From Mycolicibacterium septicum DSM 44393 (GTDB taxonomy: Bacteria > Actinomycetota > Actinomycetes > Mycobacteriales > Mycobacteriaceae): a DNA stretch of 64,000 nt. The DNA is taken from NCBI RefSeq assembly GCF_000455325.1, contig NZ_HG322951.1, positions 3,212,132-3,276,131 on the forward strand, given 5' to 3'. A program made the translations under genes and the position numbers. Shown here piece after piece: positions 42,511-51,054 of the stretch (within the stretch, counting starts at the first letter, position 1; each line of letters starts with the position of its first letter). The notes under the pieces were generated by a model. That model saw nothing but the letters and a program-made list of their open reading frames with translations. It searched no databases and was not told the origin of the DNA.

Positions 42511-43260
42511 ATGCGCGGCAGCTGGACCACCGGACCCGGCATGATGGCGGTGCTGGGTTCGTTCGGTGACATCGAGTTGCACCACCATCCGGCGGTGCAA
42601 CTCGCGGTCGGCATCGATGGCCCGCTGGCGTTGGTGGCCGCAGATGGCACCGAGCAGCGCTGCTCCATCGCCGCGGTCGCGGGCGGGACCCGGCATGCGA
42701 TGCGGCCCGACGGTGCGCGCGCGGCGCTGTCGATCTATCTCGGGCCTGAAACAGACACGGCGACAACGCTCAACGCCACGATCCGGGCGCACGCCCGCCA
42801 TCCCGGCCTGTGGGCGGTGGACGGTGCCGAGCCGCTGGTCATGGCGGTCGCGGCCGCAGCGCGGGCCGGGGATCTCTCCGGTGCGGCGGACATGGTGGTC
42901 GACGCCCTGCTCGGCAGGGCCGGTGTCCCTGCCGGGACGGCGGTGCACCCGCAGGTGCGTCAGGCGATCGAACTCGTCACCGCCCGGATACCGAGTCGTA
43001 CTGATCTCGGTTCGGTTGCCGGTGAGGTGGCGATGTCGGCGGACTACCTGGGCCGGCTCTTCCGTAAACAGACCGGGACCTCGTTCGCGGCGACGGCGCG
43101 GTGGACACGGCTGCTGGCCGCGTTGGAGCACCTGAGCGCGGGAACGTCGATCACCGATGCGGCGCACATGGCCGGATTCGCCGACGGCGCGCACGCCACC
43201 AGGGTGTGTCGTGAACTGACCGGGATCGCACCCAGTGATGTGGCGCGGGCATTGAGCTGA
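42511..43260 (+). CDS. AraC-family transcriptional regulator
   Basis: A 249-residue regulator. The N-terminal cupin-like part begins with SFGDIELHHHPAVQLAVG. The C-terminal double HTH is at about residues 155-245 (VAGEVAMSADYLGRLFRKQTGTSFAATARWTRL, then ITDAAHMAGFADGAHATRVCRELTGIAPSD). It probably controls the GDSL gene or nearby genes. No clear ribosome site at the ATG, which fits coupling to the GDSL gene. Confidence 0.87.
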   Translation: MRGSWTTGPGMMAVLGSFGDIELHHHPAVQLAVGIDGPLALVAADGTEQRCSIAAVAGGTRHAMRPDGARAALSIYLGPETDTATTLNATIRAHARHPGLWAVDGAEPLVMAVAAAARAGDLSGAADMVVDALLGRAGVPAGTAVHPQVRQAIELVTARIPSRTDLGSVAGEVAMSADYLGRLFRKQTGTSFAATARWTRLLAALEHLSAGTSITDAAHMAGFADGAHATRVCRELTGIAPSDVARALS

Positions 43261-43348
43261 CCCGAAACCGGACGGATCGGTACAAGCGCCGAACCGCCCC
43301 GAGCGCGATGCTCGATGAAGGATCAACACATCGAGAAAAGGGGCTCAC

Positions 43349-43921
43349 ATGCCGGCAATGTCACGGATCGAGCGCGCATTCTGCAAGACGGCGCTGTGGC
43401 GCGGAGGAACCGGGCAGGCCGTCCTCGGTAGCATCCCGGTCGATCGGCTCGGCCACGATGTGCTCGAAATCGGCTCGGGCAGTGGCGATATCGCGGCCCG
43501 GCTACACCAGGCCAACCCGGAGCTGGCCATCACCGCCACCGACTTCGATCCGGCCATGGTGCGCTCGGCGGCCAGGCGGTTGCAGGCGTTCGGCGATGTC
43601 ACCGTGCGCGGGGCCGACGCCACCGATCTGCCCTTCGCCGACGACTCGTTCGATTCGGTGCTGAGCTGCCTGATGCTGCACCACATCGTTGAATGGGAGA
43701 AGGCCGTCGCCGAGATCGCCCGGGTGCTGCGGCCCGGCGGCGTGTTCACCGGCTACGACCTGACCCGCACTCCGATGGCGACGGCGATCCACCGGCTCGA
43801 CCGGTCACCGTTCCGGTTGGTCGATCCCGACGAACTCGACGAGGTCTGCGGGCGGTACGGCCTGCAGATGCGGACCCAGACCCGGCTGGCGGGTCAGGTC
43901 ATGCAGTTCACCTCAGACTGA
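43349..43921 (+). CDS. class I SAM-dependent methyltransferase
   Basis: A 190-residue methyltransferase. Motif I is VLEIGSGSGDIAARL, then ITATDFDPAMVRSA, GADATDLPFADDSFDSVLSCLMLHH and VLRPGGVFTGYDL. It is short and ends soon after the fold, so there is little room for a substrate domain. Typical of the Methyltransf_11/ubiE-like group. Its end overlaps the stop of the converging aftC by 9 bases, which marks the right border of the island. Confidence 0.85.
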   Translation: MPAMSRIERAFCKTALWRGGTGQAVLGSIPVDRLGHDVLEIGSGSGDIAARLHQANPELAITATDFDPAMVRSAARRLQAFGDVTVRGADATDLPFADDSFDSVLSCLMLHHIVEWEKAVAEIARVLRPGGVFTGYDLTRTPMATAIHRLDRSPFRLVDPDELDEVCGRYGLQMRTQTRLAGQVMQFTSD

Positions 43922-45190
43922 TTCGGCTTCCCGGGTACGGCTCAGCCAGGGCGGGTCGATGCCCTCGTCGAGCCTGCCGTCCTGCCTGGCGTCGAGATAC
44001 CGGAAGAGCAGCACACAGAACACCACGATCAGCATGAGCGACCAGCCGTAGGTGATCTTCATGTATTCCAGGTACCGCCCGGTGGTGGGCCAGCGCCACA
44101 TCAGCCAACGGTCCATCGTCATGAATCCGTAGACGGCCAGCCAGGCCGGCCAGTTGCGCAGCACGGAGTTGGGCAGCACCACGGTCATCAGGAACGGGAA
44201 CAGCATCATCGAGTAGTAGCCCTGGGCCAGCGACAGCACCAGCCACGAGGTGATCAGCAGCACGCCCGAAGAGGTGAGCATCCAGAATAGTTGGTCGCGC
44301 TCGTGGTAATAGCGGTACAGCAGCCACAGGCTGGCCACGGCCAGGATCACGAATCCGATGCGCAACAACAGGATCAGCCACTCCGGCAACCCGTAGTACA
44401 CGCCGTTGCCGATGATCGAGCTGTTGAAGTAGTCGCGCGTTTCGAACATGTAGGGCACCGTGTTGCGCACGAAGCCCATCGGGTCGGCCGAGATGGGCCA
44501 GGCCACCGCGTTGAACACCACCGGGACGGCGAAGGCCGTCACCAATGCCCGCCACTGCCGGTTCAGCAGCGGCAACAGCAGCAGCACGGCCAGCACAGGC
44601 TTCACCGTCAGGGTCAACCCGATTGCCGCGCCGGCCCACCACTGATGCCCCACGTTGCCCGACAGCAGCCAGGTGAAGAACAGCACCTCGGCCAGCAGCA
44701 CACAGCCGTTGATATTGGTGAAAACGAGGGTGTTGGTGACTGATTCGGTGCAGAACATGGCCAGCAGCAGGGCGGGCAGGGCCACCGAGGTCAGCGAGAA
44801 CTTGAACAGCCGTACCAGAAGAGCGGCGGCGATGATGATCGCCACGGAATTGATCGCCACGAACCAGAACCGGGACGCGAACTCCGGCAGGAAGCCGAAC
44901 GGAGCCAGGAGCAGCGTGCCACCGGGTGGGTACAGGTAGTGCGGGTCGACGTAGCTGAAGTGCTCGTTGTAGATGGCCCAGTGCCGCCGGAAGTTCGACA
45001 CCGCGCGATACACCGGACCGAAGTCGTCGGTGATGTAGCCGTTGGTGGCCAGCACGTAGCTGCGATGGATGATCGACAGGATCGCCAGCGGCCACAGCAC
45101 CGAGCGCAGCACCGTGGCGGTGCTCGGCGCGGAGGTGCGGGGACGGAATGCGTTCACGAAACCGGAGATGATGGAATCTGCTGCCGCCAC
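43913..45190 (-). CDS. aftC: alpha-(1->3)-arabinofuranosyltransferase, AftC (GT-C membrane enzyme)
   Basis: A 425-residue polytopic membrane protein. AftC adds the alpha-1,3 branch to arabinan of arabinogalactan and lipoarabinomannan, using decaprenyl-phosphoryl-arabinose on the outer face of the plasma membrane. About 10 hydrophobic segments are seen. The first extracellular loop carries TDDFGP (Asp55/Asp56), as expected for the catalytic acid of GT-C enzymes. The assignment comes from size, GT87/DUF2029-like composition and position: it lies before the Rv2672-, Rv2671- and Rv2670-type genes as Rv2673 does. GTG start after AGG. In M. tuberculosis msrB lies beside it. Confidence 0.85.
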   Translation of the reverse strand: MAAADSIISGFVNAFRPRTSAPSTATVLRSVLWPLAILSIIHRSYVLATNGYITDDFGPVYRAVSNFRRHWAIYNEHFSYVDPHYLYPPGGTLLLAPFGFLPEFASRFWFVAINSVAIIIAAALLVRLFKFSLTSVALPALLLAMFCTESVTNTLVFTNINGCVLLAEVLFFTWLLSGNVGHQWWAGAAIGLTLTVKPVLAVLLLLPLLNRQWRALVTAFAVPVVFNAVAWPISADPMGFVRNTVPYMFETRDYFNSSIIGNGVYYGLPEWLILLLRIGFVILAVASLWLLYRYYHERDQLFWMLTSSGVLLITSWLVLSLAQGYYSMMLFPFLMTVVLPNSVLRNWPAWLAVYGFMTMDRWLMWRWPTTGRYLEYMKITYGWSLMLIVVFCVLLFRYLDARQDGRLDEGIDPPWLSRTREAESV

Positions 45191-45226
45191 CAGCGAACCT
45201 TATACCGACGCCGATCGGGCCCCGCG

Positions 45227-46804
45227 TCAGGCGGGACAGTACGTGTCGGTCTCAGGCAGTTTGCCGCTGTTGAGGTAGCCAGTGAGCGGCGGCAGAGCGC
45301 ACGGGGTGTAGATGCTGGCGCCGTGGCCGATGCCCTGCCACATCACCCGGCGGTTGTTGGCCCCGGCGTTGATGATGGTCGCGGCGACGGCGGCGACGCC
45401 CTCGTTGCCGACGATCGGGTCGTTGTGCACACCGAGGAGCAGCACCGGAATCTTGAGGTTCTGCGGGTCTTTGGGTGCGGTGCCGCTGGGCCAGTTGAGG
45501 CATTTGACGAGGTTCAGCGCGCCGACGGCGCCGAACTGCGGGTAGAGCTTGCCCCAGGCGACCACCAGTTCGCGGACGCGATCGGGGGTGGGCCGGTTGA
45601 GTGCGTCGCTGCAGGAGTTGACGAACTGCCCGTCGCTCTGGCGCAGGTTGTCGGCCTGGGTGATCAAACCCGAGATCGGTCCGGCATCACCTGCGCGGGC
45701 CGCGGCCAGGGCGCCGGCCAGGTTGTTGGTGGCGGCCACCCGGTCGCCCTGGGGGAAGCCCAATCCGGTGGCGATCGCGTCGGCCAGCGTGGCGACCGAG
45801 GCTCCGCCGGGTCCGCGACCGGCGCGGGCGTCGGCCAGCAGGGCGTCGACGGCGCCCTTCGGATCGGGGGCCAGCGGGCAGTTGGTGGCCACGCACTGCG
45901 CGGCGAACGCGTCCAGTGCGGCCTGCTGCCCCTTGACCCGCTGTTCGGCCGCAACCTCGGCACCGACCGCCAGCGGCAGTGGGGAGTCCAGGATCAGCCG
46001 CGACACCTTGTTGGGGTGCGAGCCGGCGTAGGCGAGCGCCACCTGGGCCCCGTTGCCGACGCCGAGCAGAGCCAGGGATGGCACATCCCAGGTGCTGCGC
46101 AGCCTTTCCAGATCTTCGGCGGCGTGCGCGTTGTCGTAGGACGAGTCGCCCGGGGCGATCGTGTCGGTGCAACTGGTGGTCGCGGTCATGGTGACCGCAC
46201 CCAGGTTGGCCACCGGATCGTCACCGGCCTGGAACTGCGTCTGGTCCTGCATTTCCTGGCGGTCGTAGACGTCGCGGCAATCCAGCGCGCCGGACATGCC
46301 GATACCGCGCCGGTCCACCGCGACGATCGGATGGGTCTTGAGGATGTCGGTTCCCGAACGCGCCAACCACGTCGGCAGCTGTATCGAGGTGGGGATGTCG
46401 GATCCGGTGGTCATCACCAGGGGACCGGCGTCGGCCGGGGTCTGCGACGACCGGGCCCGCACCACGCCGATGCTCACCGTGCCGGTGGCCCCGTTGATCG
46501 AGTCGAGATCGGCGTCGTAGGTGGCACAGTCCAGCGTCACGTCGGGAGTCGGCTGGACGCCGGCGTCGCCGAACACGCGCGGGGTGCAGTCTCGCCAGGA
46601 CAGGTCATTGTTGGGCGCGTCGATGCCGGGGGCACTGGGTGGGCCCGCCGAGGTGGTCACGGGCTGTCCCTGCGGGTGGGCGCCGGAATCGGTGGCATAC
46701 CGCGGATCTGCGGCGAACAGCGGCGCGCAGGCAGTGAGCCCCAGTGACAGAACGGGCACGGCGACCGCCGACCTTCGCAGGGCTTTCACCAGCTGATGAC
46801 GCAT
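45227..46804 (-). CDS. alpha/beta-hydrolase-fold lipoprotein (Rv2672-like), nucleophile Ser missing
   Basis: A 525-residue exported lipoprotein. The N-terminal signal ends in the lipobox LGLTAC, with Cys26 for lipidation. The fold resembles the secreted tripeptidyl aminopeptidase/Hip1 family: AVDRRGIGMSGALDCRD, the nucleophile elbow region, a Cys-rich cap, then LLLGVHNDPIVG and GIGHGA. The elbow reads LLGVGNGAQ (248-252), so the expected GxSxG serine is Gly250. Asp and His regions are kept. It may be inactive, use another residue, or act in binding. ATG 46804 is preferred over GTG 46813. Ortholog position: Rv2672. Confidence 0.85.
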   Translation of the reverse strand: MRHQLVKALRRSAVAVPVLSLGLTACAPLFAADPRYATDSGAHPQGQPVTTSAGPPSAPGIDAPNNDLSWRDCTPRVFGDAGVQPTPDVTLDCATYDADLDSINGATGTVSIGVVRARSSQTPADAGPLVMTTGSDIPTSIQLPTWLARSGTDILKTHPIVAVDRRGIGMSGALDCRDVYDRQEMQDQTQFQAGDDPVANLGAVTMTATTSCTDTIAPGDSSYDNAHAAEDLERLRSTWDVPSLALLGVGNGAQVALAYAGSHPNKVSRLILDSPLPLAVGAEVAAEQRVKGQQAALDAFAAQCVATNCPLAPDPKGAVDALLADARAGRGPGGASVATLADAIATGLGFPQGDRVAATNNLAGALAAARAGDAGPISGLITQADNLRQSDGQFVNSCSDALNRPTPDRVRELVVAWGKLYPQFGAVGALNLVKCLNWPSGTAPKDPQNLKIPVLLLGVHNDPIVGNEGVAAVAATIINAGANNRRVMWQGIGHGASIYTPCALPPLTGYLNSGKLPETDTYCPA

Positions 46805-46832
46805 GCTGACCACAGTAGCGACAGCGTTCCCA

Positions 46833-47603
46833 CTACCCGCGGACGTAGCGCGTGTACAGGTAGCCCTCGTCGTCGGTGAGCAGGTGCGAGGGCCGCATCC
46901 GGGTGTGCGCCTGCCCCGGACCGGTGGCGATGCGTCGTGCCACGCCGCCGAGCAGGATCGGCGCCACGGTCAGGCACAGCTCGTCGAGCAGGTCGTTTTC
47001 GATGAGCAGGCTCAGCAGCGACGGGCCGCCCTCGGTCAGCACCCGGAAGAGCTTGCGTTCGGCCAGGATTCGCAGTGCCACCGCCGGGTCGACGCGCGTG
47101 GGGTCCGCACCGGAGGCGTCGAGTACCTCGGCGAGCGTGCCCAGCCGGTGCCGTGCGCCCGCGACGGTCTCGGTGGCGGTGAGGATCAGCGGTGCCACCT
47201 CGGTGCGGGTGAAGAACTTGGAGTTGTGGTCGAGCTCGGCCGATGCGGTGATGACGGCGATCGGCGGCACCTCGGCCTGGCCACGGCGCTGTCGCTCCTG
47301 CCGCTGGGCGACCGACAGCTGCACGCCGGAGTAGTTCTCGATCCGCACCGTCGCCGCGCCCATCAGGATGACGTCGGCCGTCTGGCGCATGAGATTGAAC
47401 ACAGCCCGGTCACCCGGACCGGCCAGGCCGCCGGACTTGCCGTCCTCGGTGGCACCACCGTCCAGGCTGCTGATCATGTTGCCCCGCACCCAACATCGCT
47501 GCAGGTCATCGGGGTAGGCATAGTAGTCGGCCAGCTGGCCGTCGGCGATCTTGTCGACGTTTCCCAGCACGGTCAGGTCGGTCCCGGCGGTGTCATCGGA
47601 CAT
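46833..47603 (-). CDS. ribD: RibD C-terminal-type reductase (Rv2671-like)
   Basis: A 256-residue dihydrofolate-reductase-fold protein of the RibD C-terminal (pyrimidine reductase) family. Motifs are MISSLDGGATEDGKSGGLAG near residue 35, DVILMGAATVR, VLTEGGPSLLSLL and the end LLTDDEGYLYTRY. In M. tuberculosis Rv2671 can supply dihydrofolate-reductase activity and affects para-aminosalicylate susceptibility when overproduced. Riboflavin synthesis is its sequence-based annotation. Position between the Rv2672- and Rv2670-type genes supports orthology. Confidence 0.88.
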   Translation of the reverse strand: MSDDTAGTDLTVLGNVDKIADGQLADYYAYPDDLQRCWVRGNMISSLDGGATEDGKSGGLAGPGDRAVFNLMRQTADVILMGAATVRIENYSGVQLSVAQRQERQRRGQAEVPPIAVITASAELDHNSKFFTRTEVAPLILTATETVAGARHRLGTLAEVLDASGADPTRVDPAVALRILAERKLFRVLTEGGPSLLSLLIENDLLDELCLTVAPILLGGVARRIATGPGQAHTRMRPSHLLTDDEGYLYTRYVRG

Positions 47604-47625
47604 GAACTGAATTGGAGCACGTCGC

Positions 47626-47631
47626 TACGCT
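47626..47631 (+). promoter_or_regulatory. putative -10 box of leaderless AFG1-like ATPase gene
   Basis: TACGCT, a TANNNT match, lies 6 bases before the ATG at 47638, with no ribosome site between them. Transcription would start at or next to the ATG. Confidence 0.35.
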
Positions 47632-47637
47632 GCCTCC

Positions 47638-48678
47638 ATGCACGGGTCCAGCGGCGTCGCTCACCTCGCCGATCGTCATCCCACCGTCACACCGGAGCGG
47701 CTGGTCGCACAGCTGGTTCCGCCGCCGACGTTCGCCGACGTCAGCTACGACAGCTACCGCCCCGACCCCGCCGAACCGTCCCAGGCCGCCGCGGTGGAGT
47801 CCTGCCGCAGTTTCTGCGAGCAGGCCGCCCTTCGACGGGCCGGCAAGAAGAAGTTGTTCGGCAAGCGTGAGGTCCTGCCCGGGGTCGGGCTGTACCTGGA
47901 CGGCGGGTTCGGCGTCGGCAAGACCCACCTGCTGGCATCGACCTATTACACGCTGTCTCAGGGCGAGGCACCGACGGCGTTCGCCACGTTCGGTGAGCTG
48001 ACCCAGCTGGCCGGCGTGTTCGGCTACAACGAGTGCATCGAGCTGCTCTCGGAGTATGTCGTGGTGTGCATCGACGAGTTCGAACTCGACGACCCCGGCA
48101 ACACGACACTGATCTCCCGGCTGCTCTCGGCTCTGGTGGAGCGCGGCGTGTCGATCGCGGCCACCTCGAACACCCTGCCCGAACAGCTGGGTGAGGGCCG
48201 GTTCGCCGCCCAGGACTTCCTGCGTGAGATCAACACGCTGGCGCAGATCTTCACCACGGTGCGGATCGAGGGGCCCGATTACCGGCATCGTGACCTGCCG
48301 CCCGCCCCCGAGCCGCTGTCCGATGACGCGGTGGCGCAGCGCGCCGAGGGAGTCCCCGGCGCGACCCTCGACGACTTCGACGCGCTGTGTGCGCACCTGG
48401 CCACCATGCACCCGTCGCGCTATCACGCGTTGATCGAAGGCGTCACCGAGGTGTTCATCACCGGGGTGCACCCGATCGAGGATCAGAGCGTGGCGCTGCG
48501 GCTGGTGGCGCTCACCGACCGGCTCTACGACGCGGGTGTCCCGGTGCTGGCATCGGGGACGAAGCTGGACACCATCTTCAGCCCGGAGATGATGGCCGGT
48601 GGGTTCCGGAAGAAGTATCTGCGGGCCACGTCGCGTCTGCTGGCCCTGACCGCCGCCGCGCAGCAGAAGACCGTCTAG
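47638..48678 (+). CDS. AFG1/ZapE-family AAA+ ATPase
   Basis: A 346-residue P-loop ATPase. Walker A is DGGFGVGKTHLLA (residues 88-100), Walker B is VVCIDEFELDD, and a sensor region is AATSNTLPEQLGEGRF. The C-terminal part has the family's FKKxYLRATSRL end (GGFRKKYLRATSRLLAL). Relatives act in cell division (ZapE) or organelle protein turnover (AFG1). Equivalent to Rv2670c by order. It appears leaderless. The last bases overlap the stop of the converging GNAT gene. Confidence 0.92.
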   Translation: MHGSSGVAHLADRHPTVTPERLVAQLVPPPTFADVSYDSYRPDPAEPSQAAAVESCRSFCEQAALRRAGKKKLFGKREVLPGVGLYLDGGFGVGKTHLLASTYYTLSQGEAPTAFATFGELTQLAGVFGYNECIELLSEYVVVCIDEFELDDPGNTTLISRLLSALVERGVSIAATSNTLPEQLGEGRFAAQDFLREINTLAQIFTTVRIEGPDYRHRDLPPAPEPLSDDAVAQRAEGVPGATLDDFDALCAHLATMHPSRYHALIEGVTEVFITGVHPIEDQSVALRLVALTDRLYDAGVPVLASGTKLDTIFSPEMMAGGFRKKYLRATSRLLALTAAAQQKTV

Positions 48679-49193
48679 ACCGGGCGGACCATCACGTAGT
48701 CGTTCTCGATGCGGGTCCCGAGCCGGAAGGTCTTGGTGCCGCTGACGGTGAAACCGTTCTTGGCGTAGAAGCGCTGTGCGCGCCGGTTCTGCTGGTTGAC
48801 CCCCAGCCACACGCAGCCGACGCCGGATTCGGCGGCGCCGGCCAGGGCCGCCCACATCAGGGCCTGGGCCACTCCGCCACCGTGCCGGCCGGGCAGCACA
48901 TAGATCTTCGACAGCTCCAGCGCGGGCCGCTGCGGCACCGCCCGTTGGACGTCAGTGTTGTCGGGGACACCGTGAATCAGCATGGCGTAACCCGTGATCG
49001 AGTCCTCCCGCGCCACCAGCACGATCCGGTTCGGATCGGTGAGGTACTCGCCGAAGCGTTCCTCGGACAGGGTCTCGGCGATGAAGGCGGCGATGTTGTC
49101 CGGCGTTACCGACGGGGGACGGGCCAGGGGAAAGGTGGCGGCCGCGACCGCCGCGAGTTCCGGAAGATCAGCCTCCGTGGCGAGGCTGATCAA
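48675..49193 (-). CDS. GNAT-family N-acetyltransferase (Rv2669-like)
   Basis: A 172-residue acetyltransferase-fold protein. The acetyl-CoA loop is VLPGRHGGGVAQALM (the Q/RxxGxG/A pattern), after LELSKIYV, and the end is FYAKNGFTVSGTKTFRLG. The frame is open far upstream, but TTG at 49193 forms a TTGA overlap with the upstream gene's stop, so it is the likely start and is translationally coupled. Substrate unknown. Confidence 0.82.
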   Translation of the reverse strand: MISLATEADLPELAAVAAATFPLARPPSVTPDNIAAFIAETLSEERFGEYLTDPNRIVLVAREDSITGYAMLIHGVPDNTDVQRAVPQRPALELSKIYVLPGRHGGGVAQALMWAALAGAAESGVGCVWLGVNQQNRRAQRFYAKNGFTVSGTKTFRLGTRIENDYVMVRPV

Positions 49194-49732
49194 GGCAGGG
49201 GCGCGCCCGGCTGCCACAGATTCCACTGCGCCAGGTGCTTGCCCGACTTGGTGTCGGTCAACACCACGTTGGTGACCAGTGCGCGGTAGACGTCCCAGTA
49301 GACGTCGCCGTTGACGGTGGCTCCCGGGGGCGCGTTGCGCAGCGCAGCCTCGAGCCGGTTGGGCGCATCGGTGTGCTTGGGTGCGTACGCGTCGGCGTAC
49401 GGGGTGACGCCGTTGAAGGTGAAGGCCAGCGCCATCGCATACGGGTTGGGTGCCTGGATGGCGGTCACCGTGATCGGGACCCGCCACGGTCCGCCCTGGG
49501 CGCGCCATCGCGGCGAGCCGTTCCAGCCCCAGCCGGGCGGAACGTCGCTGGCGAGCACGTCGTGCACGGTGACATCGGCGACGATGCCGTTGTCGGTCTG
49601 GACGCGCAGCGTGTCGCCGATGTTGCCGATCGGGGTGCTTTCGGCGAAGGCCGCCGGCGGGGCCACCAGGGCGGTAACCGCCACCACCATGGCCGTGAAC
49701 ATGAACGCAAACCAGCGAGGCATGCCAGGCAT
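49190..49732 (-). CDS. exported protein, Rv2668-like
   Basis: A 180-residue secreted protein. The N-terminal signal has a hydrophobic core WFAFMFTAMVVAVTALVAPP and an AFA-like cleavage site near residue 30. The mature part is beta-rich (IGDTLRVQTDNGIVADVTVHDV, WRVPITVTAI) and resembles the immunoglobulin-like MPT63/DUF1942 folds, though the match is only by pattern. The gene overlaps the GNAT gene by four bases. Equivalent in position to Rv2668, an exported protein of unknown role. Confidence 0.82.
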   Translation of the reverse strand: MPGMPRWFAFMFTAMVVAVTALVAPPAAFAESTPIGNIGDTLRVQTDNGIVADVTVHDVLASDVPPGWGWNGSPRWRAQGGPWRVPITVTAIQAPNPYAMALAFTFNGVTPYADAYAPKHTDAPNRLEAALRNAPPGATVNGDVYWDVYRALVTNVVLTDTKSGKHLAQWNLWQPGAPLP

Positions 49733-49768
49733 GATCGCACAGAGTGAAACGTGTTACAGCCGGATGGG

Positions 49769-50194
49769 TCAGGACACCCAGGGCCCGACGCCACCCACCT
49801 TGTCGATCCGGATGCGGGTCAGCCACCCGGGCGGCGCATCCTTCGGCGGAAACGGGGCGTCGGGAGCGGCCAGCGTCTGCGCCAGCTCCTTGAGGAGTTC
49901 CGGCGCACCGCCTTCGACGATGCGCGCGGTGCCGTTGATCGCCAGGTACGGCCGCATCACCTCGCCGACCCGGCCCGGATCGACGATCGTCACCGCGACC
50001 CGGGGGTCACGGCGGACGTTCCGAACCTTCTTGTGTTCGGACAGATGGGCGGTGACGAGTTCGTCACCGTCCGGGGTGGACTGCAACGCCACCCAGACCA
50101 GGGTGACCTGTGGACTACCGTCCGGATTCAGCGTGACGAGCGTGGCGTCGGCGCCTGCGCCGATCAACTCGCGTGCGGCGTCGTTGAGTAACAC
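49769..50194 (-). CDS. PPOX-class F420-dependent oxidoreductase-like protein
   Basis: A 141-residue split-barrel flavin/F420-binding protein. Typical parts are ATLVTLNPDGSPQVTLVWV, HKKVRNVRRDPRVAVTIVDP and YLAINGTARIVEGG. Short mycobacterial members of this family use F420 or FMN and reduce or bind small molecules. It starts at GTG 50194. It sits between the Rv2668-like gene and clpC2, a place with no matching gene in the M. tuberculosis order, so it is an extra gene here. Confidence 0.85.
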   Translation of the reverse strand: MLLNDAARELIGAGADATLVTLNPDGSPQVTLVWVALQSTPDGDELVTAHLSEHKKVRNVRRDPRVAVTIVDPGRVGEVMRPYLAINGTARIVEGGAPELLKELAQTLAAPDAPFPPKDAPPGWLTRIRIDKVGGVGPWVS

Positions 50195-50233
50195 ATCAGG
50201 TTCTACGGTTGCGCCGACGCTTTCATTCCCGGT

Positions 50234-50980
50234 TCATTCCTCTCCGGTGCCCTCGCCTTTGGCGGCGAACGGTGCCAGGGCGGCGGCCAGTTCGGTCTCG
50301 AAGCGCTGCGGGTCGGCGCCGAGCCGATGCAACGGTCCGTCCTCGCCTTCGGCCTCGGCCAGGGCGAGCAGGATGTGCTCGGTGCCGATGTAGTTGTGGC
50401 CGAGCCGAAGTGCTTGGCGGAAGGTCAGTTCCAGCGCCTTCTTGGCGCCCGCGTTGAACGGGATCAGTGCCGGGACCTCCCCGCTGGGCGGCGGCAGGGT
50501 GATGGCGGCACGGGCCGTCTCGGCGGTGATGCCTTGACTCGCAAGGAGTTTGGCTGCGATTCCGTCGGGTTCGGCGAACAGTGCCAGCAACAGGTGTTCA
50601 GGGGTGATCTCGGCGTTGCCGGCCGCGTGCGCGGTGTTCTGGGAGACGACGACGACGTTGCGGGCCCGCGGGGTGAACCGGCCGAATCCGGCGTTGGGGT
50701 CGAGCGCGGCCGGGTCGAAATCGGGAACCTTTGGCACAAAGCGCTTCTGGGCGGCCTGTTTGGTGACTCCCATGGCCGTGCCGATATCGGTCCAGGAAGC
50801 GCCCGAGCGCCGGGCCTGGTCCACGAAATGTCCGATGAGGTGGTCGGCGATCTCGCCGAGGGCGTCCGCGGCGATCACGGCGTCGATCAACTGTTCAAGA
50901 GGTTCGGTGTGAGCCTTCTTGATCGCGCCGATGAGGTCGTCGAGACGGACGGGGTTGGTGATGGTGACGGGTTGGCTCAT
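50234..50980 (-). CDS. clpC2: ClpC2: Clp N-domain protein with HTH
   Basis: A 248-residue protein with two Clp N repeat halves at the C-terminus (ARNVVVVSQNTAHAAGNAEITPEHLLLALF and AKKALELTFRQALRLGHNYIGTEHILLALAEAE). The N-terminal part holds a helix-turn-helix-like segment (SWTDIGTAMGVTKQAAQKRF). No ATPase module. In mycobacteria ClpC2 binds the same compounds as ClpC1's N-domain, buffers ClpC1 against them, and represses its own gene. The ATG has no ribosome site and follows a TAGAGT -10 box, so it appears leaderless. Equivalent to Rv2667. Confidence 0.92.
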   Translation of the reverse strand: MSQPVTITNPVRLDDLIGAIKKAHTEPLEQLIDAVIAADALGEIADHLIGHFVDQARRSGASWTDIGTAMGVTKQAAQKRFVPKVPDFDPAALDPNAGFGRFTPRARNVVVVSQNTAHAAGNAEITPEHLLLALFAEPDGIAAKLLASQGITAETARAAITLPPPSGEVPALIPFNAGAKKALELTFRQALRLGHNYIGTEHILLALAEAEGEDGPLHRLGADPQRFETELAAALAPFAAKGEGTGEE

Positions 50981-50986
50981 GCGTCA

Positions 50987-51017
50987 ACTCTAGGTTGACG
51001 ATCGGATATCGTCAACC
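50987..51017 (-). promoter_or_regulatory. clpC2 promoter and palindromic operator
   Basis: TAGAGT (50987-50992 on the minus strand) ends 6 bases before the ATG. Directly upstream, GGTTGACGAT (50993-51002) and ATCGTCAACC (51008-51017) form perfect 10-base arms around CGGAT. Further GTTGAC copies lie on both sides (50983-50988 inverted, 51022-51027). The palindrome would cover the -35 region, which fits self-repression by the HTH of ClpC2. Confidence 0.65.
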
Positions 51018-51054
51018 ACAAGTTGACGGTGATCGATCGGGCAAGATAGCGCCG

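Noticed and set aside
6667..43912. Mobile element or integrase bordering the island
   Set aside because: No transposase, integrase, tRNA gene or direct repeat was found at either border, so a mechanism of insertion cannot be named.
44939..46747. 602-codon plus-strand frame opposite the lipoprotein gene
   Set aside because: Antisense shadow; the minus strand encodes a lipoprotein with signal peptide and fold motifs.
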